Notes under the pieces: generated by a model
Told to the model about the DNA's origin: nothing
What the model saw: only the letters and a program-made list of their open reading frames with translations
Databases searched by the model: none
Source: Botryllus schlosseri
Lineage: Eukaryota; Chordata; Ascidiacea; Stolidobranchia; Styelidae
Assembly (NCBI GenBank): GCA_000444245.1
Contig: ATSW01013786.1
Span: 1-29,387, forward strand
DNA: 29,387 nucleotides
Direction: 5' to 3'
Program-made: the position numbers and the translations under genes
In this document: piece by piece, positions 1 through 9,400 of the stretch
Layout of the letters: every line of letters begins with the position of its first letter
Position numbering within the stretch: the first letter of the stretch is position 1

Positions 1-165
1 CTACTTCGTAAAGACAAGACAGTTGCAACTGAAATGAAGATAAGTAGTACAATTTTAACAATATGTGGGAAAACACCTAACTTGCATATGTTAGGTCAAA
101 TTTGGTCAAAATTAAGATTTTTCAGGTCAAAATCTACCGTTTTTTAGGTAAAAAAAATCGCCCTA
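1..165 (-). mobile_element. TAGGGCG-type non-autonomous DNA transposon, one end, cut by the window edge
   Basis: Reading leftward from 165 it starts tagggcgatttttttt, then a poly-T-rich run with gacctgaaaaatc-like and caaattttgacc-like words, and later ttgtactacttatcttcatt. The same words in the same order occur in the copy at 20424-21173, so it is the same family in inverse orientation. Only about 165 bases are inside the window. Confidence 0.7.
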
Positions 166-276
166 CTCATAATGAATTGAGACGTATTTAATATATATCC
201 AGTGATACAAAAAAAAATGTCTCTCATTACCCGATTCAAATACCCAATGGACATACACGGAATGATTTCGCTGTAC

Positions 277-434
277 CTTGACGATTCTTGATAGCCATAT
301 TTTTCTATGTTACAATCCTCGTCGGCAACAGTGACTTTCACTTCTTCGCGGCCATCTCTGAATATCCTGCCAAAGTTTATGCCTTCTATCGTAATGGTGG
401 TTCTGCCGCCGGGAGCCGCAGACTCTGGCGTAAA
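277..434 (-). CDS. Plexin exon 11: start of the IPT domain after PSI3
   Basis: 158 bases, phase 0 in and phase 2 out, acceptor tttcgttttcag and donor TCAAG/GTACAG. It encodes FTPESAAPGGRTTITIEGIN followed by FGRIFRDGREEVKVTV. The P-x-S-x-x-x-GGxTxITIxGxNFG signature is a canonical IPT/TIG domain start. A Cys follows (DEDCNIEKY). The gene continues leftward out of the window. Confidence 0.93.
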
Positions 435-3400
435 CTGAAAACGAAACTTGTCGTAAGACGTACGATATGGAATCCATGCTAATCGACTGACTCGGAATAA
501 AGCATAGGCTATGATTCAGTTGGATCCATTTCATGGTAGTACGCTACATCGAAGCCGTGTTCCGTACTATACCATCGCCCAGATTAGTAGAATTGGATTT
601 GGATTTGAGTTTTTTACACCCGGACTGAGGTAGATAGCAGAATCAGACTCGGGTTTGAATAAGACATAGAACTGAATTTGAAGTAACAAACACCACCCAA
701 AACATTTCAATCCGGACTTTGCTCGAATAAAAATGCCGGTTTCGCTGCATCCACAGCAGTAGTACAAAGCTTGGAGCATAACGCCAACCAGAATTTATCT
801 TTTCAGGTAGTCAAAGTAGTCTAAATTGGTGCTCAACTACAATTACAAGTAAACATCCCAAATTTCAACTGAATTACATGTAGAAGTAGCAATTCCAAAC
901 ACATGTCAAACTATCAAGTAGAAGATCAAAAGTCTAAAAAGTACCAAAGTAGTTTCAAAGGGTAGATTGGGTCGAGGAGACACATATTGTTAACAGTCAA
1001 TCGTAAGCGGCTACTCTTGAAATTTCATGATGCATATTCGCGGTGACGCAAAATTACTACGACACTAAAAGTATGCGCAGTTTTCGAAAAAAATAGTCAG
1101 GTACCGTGATACAATGCCTTTTTTGTTGTCATAAAAATTTCACTAACAAATGTGATGCAGGCACACACCAAAACTACTTTATAAACCACAAAATCCAAAA
1201 CGCAAAAAGTAAGTCGTCTCGCCTAAAAAACTTTACAACTAGGTAAAGACTATTTGAGTACTAGTAACAAGTAAAAGTACTTCGTTACTGTCTTACTGAC
1301 CATCTCTGATTTGGACCATGGACTATATTCCCCAGACAACGTTTCATTAAATCTAAAGTGTTTAGGCTTCTCGCGAATGGATAGCGACAGCAAAAAATCC
1401 CAAGTGCAAAGTCCACACTGTCACAGTGTCAACAAGAACCGTCTCCAGACTTACGTAACGCCCTATTTATGGCATAACCCTGTCTCCCGACATCCCCGGA
1501 CAAAAACACACCCACAAGTGTAAACACCACACAGTCACGGCCTAGATATCATCTCGTATAAGGATCACTGACACGTAAATCAAAACCTGACGTCACCGTA
1601 AAATTTCATTGCGATATCAACTATTTCGAAAGCAAATATACACGGACATTCCAAGGGCAAGAACAATCACAGACGAGGTGAAAACGCCTGCATCAGCACG
1701 AGAGGAGGTCGGAAGCCGAGTAATTGTACTTTCCGGGGTATTCAAGTAAACATTGCACTACCGACACAAACTAAAATATTCTCAAAACTACTTGTTTTTT
1801 ACAATTTGGATTTTGAAAACTAGAAAGTAGTTTTGAGGTATATCTACATCACGTTTACGAGTGAAATTATCACAACAACTGGGCAAAACAGCCCCGTATC
1901 ACGTTAACTGACTTGGCCTTTAAGAATTATTGTATTCGGGTTCGGGGAAGAGTTTGCGTTTGAGGATATAGGGCAGGGTTGTAACCAAGTCACAAGGCTC
2001 CGAGTCACAAGTCAATCTCACTTTTATAGTTTTGACCAGTCAGGTCGAGTCATTCTCAGTTCACCACCGAGCCAAGTCCGAGTCCGAGTCATGGTATTAT
2101 GACTCGAGTCCAAATCATTGTGTTGACTGCTCGGTTTCCAGTTAAAGTCTTGTTCAACCCACTTTTTATAACTCTTTGATGATATCGAATGGTCCGCATT
2201 TATAATATATACTAAGCTTTCTCACTTTTAGCAGTTTCTGGTCGCATTTTCAAGTACCAGTACCAATAGAAAAAATCCCAATAGTGTGGTTACTTTACTA
2301 TTCTTTGAAATTACAATGAAATATCGGTCTTGGCCGTCTGAGTCTCGAGTCATATGATTTGGTTCGAGACATGCACAATGACTCGAGTCCAAGTCGAGTC
2401 AATAGACAGAATTACTCTAGTCGAGACATTTCCGTATTTTGAGAAAATGACTCAAGTCAAGTCGAGTCAATAAAAAATCATGACTCGAGTCATTACAACC
2501 CTGATAGAGGGTAGCTTGGGTAAGCTTAGGTTAGGATTAGGTGCCTCCAGGTGCGAATTCACTGGTAACTTTCTTTGACGGCCCTGGACATCGCACAAGG
2601 GCATACCAGACGGCAGGAATCAACTATCGGCACAACAAAAACACCGCAAATCGACAAGAATCTATCAATCTTACTTTCAAAATTTCCGGGTGCGTGCAGA
2701 CTTGCGCTTCGTCGAGCCACCCCGGGTAAACGCCGCCCGACACGGACTGGCACGTTTTTCCAGTGCACTCGTCGCACAGCGTGCACTTCTTCTCCGCCTC
2801 GCACCAGCCGCAGTGCAAGTCCCGGTCCCGCAGCAAGCAGGTGCCGCAGCTGTCGCCCTTGCCGTGCGAGCATCGGTACATTCTCACTGAACGGTCAGGG
2901 ACAGATTGAAAAAGGGCAGGGACGCAACCAGCACTGTAGAGTTGGTTCGCTTTATCACCGACTCCAAAACTCACAATCACAGAACGTTTGTAACATTTTC
3001 AGTTATTATCATTGCCAAGTGGATCAACCTATATTTTTGAACTTAAAAAAAATTGTACTCATCGAAAGAAGTCGAGTATTGTGAAGATCCACCTACTCTA
3101 CACTAAAAACGTAACAACTTTTGTAACTCCAACGGCACTTTTTAGTAAAACTTGAGAACGTTTGGCTCAATTTCAAAGTGGTTGGAGTTGGAGCAGTTTA
3201 ACAAACTCCGACTCCAACAAAAAGAAAATCGAACGGAACACCCAGGATACAATGATCTGTATGTATGCGTCGCGGTACTCACCTTTCAAAGACTCTGGGT
3301 TGTCGATGAGGTAGTTGTCCCCCCAGTAGAGATCGATTCTCGCGTCGGCTTCATACTTATCGGCAGGCAGGAACCCCTGGCAACACGCCGCGAATTCGAT

Positions 3401-6400
3401 AAATGAAAAACATTTTCAACTCTGAGTTGGGACGACATCATATTTAGGGGGCAGCGCTCCTTTAACAATACGGATCATAGGCATAATAACTTCATCAGTT
3501 CATAGTACGCCCACCACAAATACCAGAATCTCGGCACAGACAATCTCTTACCGTGATAGGCCCGCATAACACTTCCCGCGAAAGCATGGACCCGTTGATT
3601 TTCTTCGGCGGCAGCCCGTCGATCGCAAACACGCACTGGAACTTGGGCCGGGACGTGATGATCGGGCCCAAATTATCGACCCGTAGTCGGACGTTCTGCG
3701 GCTTGCGCTCGTGAATGTAAAGGGGGTCCACGACCTCGGAAAGGCGCGGGCATTCCTGCGAGGAAACGTGCCAATAAGTCGTAGTCTCCGTCGCATTGGC
3801 TACGTATGATCGAACACCCCTCCTTTTTGAATCCATAATCTAGCCTCAATACTCCATAGCGAGTAATTTGTTTCTGATCGCGCTCAGCCAGTAATTATTA
3901 CAATCAGATACAAGCAAGGCAATTAATTTCGGCTTCTGTACAGTGTACATACATTTTAAATAGGTTCGTTAGAATATAGAATGCGGTATCCACTTTCGCT
4001 GTAACACCACCCGCATTCCCCAAACACCTCCCATTTATTGAGGTTGGTGACGCACCTGTATGTAGGATTTGATACCTTAAATTTTACGGGCAGAAGAGTC
4101 TACGCGTATACCGTGACAGCTTTCTCTCTCGAAACAATGAAGTTTCACGACAGGCCACGACAGATCGGATAATGTGAAAGGGTCAAAAGTAAATGGGGAT
4201 GGGCAATATTTAATCACATAGCATTTGAAAGGGACTCTGAATCAAATCAATATTTTTCAGTATTTTCAGATCTCCGAAATTAAATTCCAGTAAGGATTAC
4301 AAATACCGAAGAGAACATAATCAAATCGCATAATATGCTTGCATCCACCATCCCTGCGAGTTTCAAGCGATTAGACTCAGTGATCCTTACTGCTCATCCC
4401 TAGTTATAACCGCCATGTTCGCAAAAAAAGCTGGTAGCTGTCAAAAAGCAAGTGAGGAACATACTTCGGAATTATGTAAATTCCCAGGATAAGATTTGCA
4501 CAAAACACCGTTCCGGACACACGAATTGTCTCCCACGCACCAGTGGCATTCATAGCTCGCCGACCCGAGGCACTGAAGACAGCTAAAATGGAAACAAAAA
4601 TTCAGAATCGAACACAGACCGCCAGCAGATACGACAGAGGCTCATAGCCGACCGCCAAGTACATTACCATCCAAAAAATTCCATGGTCTGGCTTTAAACC
4701 TAAATTCTACTCACGAGCTCAGGTAGTTGCAGTCATAGTAAACAATTTCCGTAGCCGCGATTTCAATATTGGAGCCCATCGCCGCATAGACTAGCGTTAA
4801 AGGCAATCGAATCTCTGAATATCAACACAAAAATCAGAATAACGAGACACGTCGCGGCAAACGACCCTCGTACCTTTCCCGTTCAGATTGGGTACTTTCG
4901 ACGGCAGAGGTGAATTGCACGAAACGTACGTGTCCCTGTAAGTGGACGGGGTTCTGCCCGCATCGCCAAAATCACACCAGTACGATCCGCCGATCGCATT
5001 CGGGATGTTGGCGATGTCCACCTTAATCTGAAGGAATACAAAATTGAAGCAAGGGATACAGATATTCCAATTACAGTAGCATTCTAATATCGCACTCTAT
5101 GATACTATCAGAAGGCCTTGTGGTGAGTCTGGCCATAAAGGATTAGGAAGATGCTAGTCTATCGTGGGCATAATGTTGTCACATTCTTCCATGAGCAATT
5201 GAGATACTGCAACTGGGCATATCAACCAGAAAATATAGCGAAATGGAAAAATTGGAAAGAATCCAACTGAGCAACGATCAACTAATGCATTTGGAGGAGG
5301 TGAGAGTATCAACTGACGCAACACCTAGAAAATCTACATGTGTATCAATAAAAATAAAAAAATTTATGTAGTAAAGAATGATATAGAACACATTGAAAGC
5401 GAGTTTTACGGCCAATGCCAGCACATAGGCCAAGACATTCAGATACAATTTAAAAATCAACGGACATTGGAAATTCCAGTTTTTAGTTCCGTTTCTCTCC
5501 ATTGGCAATAACATTCCTTACAGCACACAGAACAAGTTACCGTATCAAAATAGATGTAAGGAAGTTCTGTTATATTGAGCTCATGTAAATAATTACCAAG
5601 ATAGGACTCCGTAAGACGAACGAAAATCTACATAGAGATGTAAATACTAGTATACTACTATTACTATCAATTAGTGAGAGTGCGACCATACCGGAAATGT
5701 TAAATCAATATAATCACAATCATACCTAATAATCATTGTGGGATGTGTTATCCCTATTTAGTAGCAAGCTTCCATTTAATCCACCGTTGTCTGTACTAAT
5801 ATTTTATCATTAATACCGGCTCACAATATCACAGGAATAACAAGCGAAATACTTCCAGTGCTTTGGCGAATACAAAGCCCATCTAATCATCATAGACTGC
5901 TTTTGTGTAAAAGCAAACTATTTCACCCATTCACACGGTAATGGCCACCACCTTCACTCGCAATTGAACTGAATGGATCACAATGGAAATTCCGAGGTAG
6001 GTGAGAATAACGCAAGACAAAGCAAGTAAGAGTCTAAGTCATAGCTCAAAAGGATCATCATTTTGAGTGACATTTTCCTGGGTTAGTTATCAAGATGTTG
6101 CGCCACGGCGGTGTGAGATAGGAGGGTACAGAACCCCGCTTTTATGCAGCGCTACATGCATTCAACAGAACAAGGCGTGCTCGTGCTGCCATTAAAATAC
6201 AGTATGACGTAACCACGCAAAGCGTAACCATAACGCTTGGAATTTTTCGCATATTTCTACCGAGCGCACAGGAATGCCAGCCATTATTACACCATACACA
6301 AACATATGCCCTGCAGCACAACTCGTAGGAAGGATTAGCGGCGACAAGAGATTCAAAACCAAACGCATTCTCATTACCTTCTTATTAGACATCCGAAATC

Positions 6401-9400
6401 ACGACATAACGCATCAAGGTATCTTTCACAATCAAACCAGACATCAACAAAACCTCAGTTCGTGTAAACAGGAAAGTATGACGAACCAATCCTCTCATTG
6501 CGCAAGCATACATAGGAAATATTGACAATATGTATCAAGACAAAGACTTAATGGTCATCATCATTGTGTGTTTGGTATTCACATGTGCCAGTTATGTACA
6601 ATTCTTTGATCTGCTTACATTTGTAAATTACCACAATACAGAAAGTGTGTCCAGTAATTACGAATTCTAAGAGGTCGCTACATTAGGGACATTTTGGAAG
6701 AATCTCAGATAAAAGCACTCTCATCACCACACAGATTATTCGCGCCCACTATTTCAATAGCAGAGCGATCTCGAACACAAAGCGAACCGGGGAGGGATAC
6801 CAGAGATTATAAAAGCGTGGTTAGTCAAGTTTTAAATTCCAGCTCTCAAATGTGAAACCAGAACTGGTATCACGTTGCTGTATTAGTGGGAATAACGAAG
6901 AGCTTGGATTACAACCGAGTTGATAAACAAGTGACAGAGCACAAAAGAACCATCTTTTACAACTTTTCTGGGCAAACATTGGCGGACATTTACATGACAC
7001 AGTTTTTGACACACGACATCAGCAGTAAGACATAATCCATTATTATCATGGTTACATTCTCAAAGTTGTCACTTCTATTTATTCAACATTACCGCTACAT
7101 TCAACATTGCCGTATGCCGTGGTCACTTTGAGCCAGGCAACTACTGACAGTACTAAATAGCAATATATTGAGCCTTTGCGCATACAGAGATTACACGTGT
7201 AGTAAAAAGAGCAAATATATGTTCAACTTTGAAAGTCGCATCAGACATTAGAAATTGAAAATGCTAGGTAGCATTCCCATAATTATAAATATAATCAATG
7301 AACAAGTGTGAATGTATCATCCTTTTTTAGCGAGAAAACTGTTCGTTTACTAATTTATTCATCGTTGAATATTAATCAGCGAGGACAATCCGGAACTTGA
7401 ATTTGAGCTGTCACAGAGATAAAAGAATTCTTTGGAACTTGAGAGTATATGAATATGAAGAGGCAAACAGCAGGCATGAAACTGTGAAACCACTGGAATA
7501 CCTGTTTAGTGTTTGTGTATGACACACACAAGGATGACCAGCGTTGCAGTGTATACTTGTTTTCATGCATCAAAAAGTACACTTACAAAGGCTTTGAGAA
7601 ATCGTTTCAATAGGTTTCATAAATTTTCGGCAAATGAGAGGAACTTTTATATTGATAGACAAAATTTTACTGTTTCATAAAACGTTTTGTCACGACCAGC
7701 CAAATTAGGTCCGTGAAAGTACAGATTAGAATGCGTATTTTATTTCTAAGTTTTAAGTTCATAAACATCATAAAACTGCTTACCACTACAATAAATAAAT
7801 CGCTGACGCATCATAGTTTATGGCAGATAACCTTTAGAAAAGTGCCCGACCGAGGCAACACTTACAAACTCGCTTTGAGAAGACACATGAAGCGCTGCAG
7901 GATTAGTACCGGTCAATCTTGGGCAGCTACTGGAGTCCGAAGTCGCGTAATAGTTTGGTCCTTTCTCGCACTCAGTTGCGGGAGCACATCTGAAATCGAA
8001 TATATCGATTACCCCTCATGAGTGTCAGACGAAAATATTTGGGTTCATTTCAACAGGAATATACATTTCGATTGTACATCTGTGCAGCTCACTGCAACCA
8101 AGACAGCATAGCGAGATAGCAACTTACCACGTATAAACAAGCAGACATAGATATAAGCAGAAAGTAATGTGGATTTAATCATACCAAAGCAAGAAAAACA
8201 CCTTCACACATCACAGGGAATCAAACAGGAAATTATATCGTATAGATACAACATTTACATTTCCGAATGAGTGCTAATTTGGCACTCTGCTAGCAAAATC
8301 AAGGACGTTACCTGTCAAGTAGCGTGCACCAACCGCAGAATGGATCACCAGCATTGAGGCAGTCCGCGCAAGTCGTAAACTTTTGGCAGTCGTGCAGCGG
8401 GAGGCTTGACAACTTCCTTTCCGACATCACAAAAAGCCTGGTGAACTCATTGTTTAATCGCATATCGGGAAGAATGGACGGACTGCCCATGTTCTTCCAA
8501 CGATGATTATCCTTGCTATCGTACGTATCGATGACGACTTTTTCGTAGGGTTCTAGAAGTCGATTTCCGGCTGGTTTCGAATCAATCTTGAGCTGGTGTA
8601 AAAAGTTTTGTTTTAAATACGCATTGCAATGAATGGCAACATATATATCAATACGCTCATTATGAATAGCTCAAATTTATCATGATTACCAATAACAAGA
8701 CCATCATTTATTTGGGATTTTGTTTAGAGTACAGTATCAACAGTGTTCACCAAAAGAACTACACACACACACGATACCGGTAATACTTTAGTAAAATATT
8801 GCTTCATATCTACCGGTAATGGACAGAATGTAATTACCACGTAAAATTGCCATGTCTAGTTCATTATAGTTGTTGCCGGTGCAGAGAAGTCCCTCAGTGC
8901 CCTTGCTTCATACTAACATCAAAGCATATGTTAAGATGATGGGGCATTAAAATGGAAGAAATATCTATGTGGCAGACTGTATTTTATCATTGGCATATTG
9001 TCCCCATACAGGGTAGGCCTACCTCATATTGCCAATAAAGGACACAAAATGAAGTTCACGACGTGTTTAGTAGCCCATTTATCGAAAATACTTTTTTCGC
9101 TTCCTACACAGTTCATTGATACCCATAAGTGATCACTGGTCGGCATTATTACTATCGGTATGCAGTAACATAGCTAATGATTTGATAAAGCGGAGGCCAT
9201 ATACCAAGCTTCAGATTATACCCATATCATGTCAAAACAACTGATCTCGACTCATCTGGTGAGGAGCAATATTTAGTCCACAACAACATATTTACAAAAT
9301 TTACCAAAAGTGACAATGAGTCGAAAAATTAATCACAAGTACAAACCTTGAGCAGCTGACCATCATCAGTACCCATAAAAGCAACCGTATGCTTCCCTTG

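Larger units (their letters stand above)
435..2674 (-). other. Plexin intron (2,240 bases)
   Basis: Intron between the PSI3 exon and the IPT exon. Apart from the transposon at 1974-2503, a possible older element ending at 1308 and a hairpin at 1781-1837, nothing recognisable was seen. Confidence 0.8.

Noticed and set aside
7376-7582. Minus-strand frame with Cys and Trp residues in the long plexin intron, considered as a PSI piece
   Set aside because: Cys spacing does not fit PSI or IPT, and the exon at 7866-7989 already completes PSI1 with correct phases.
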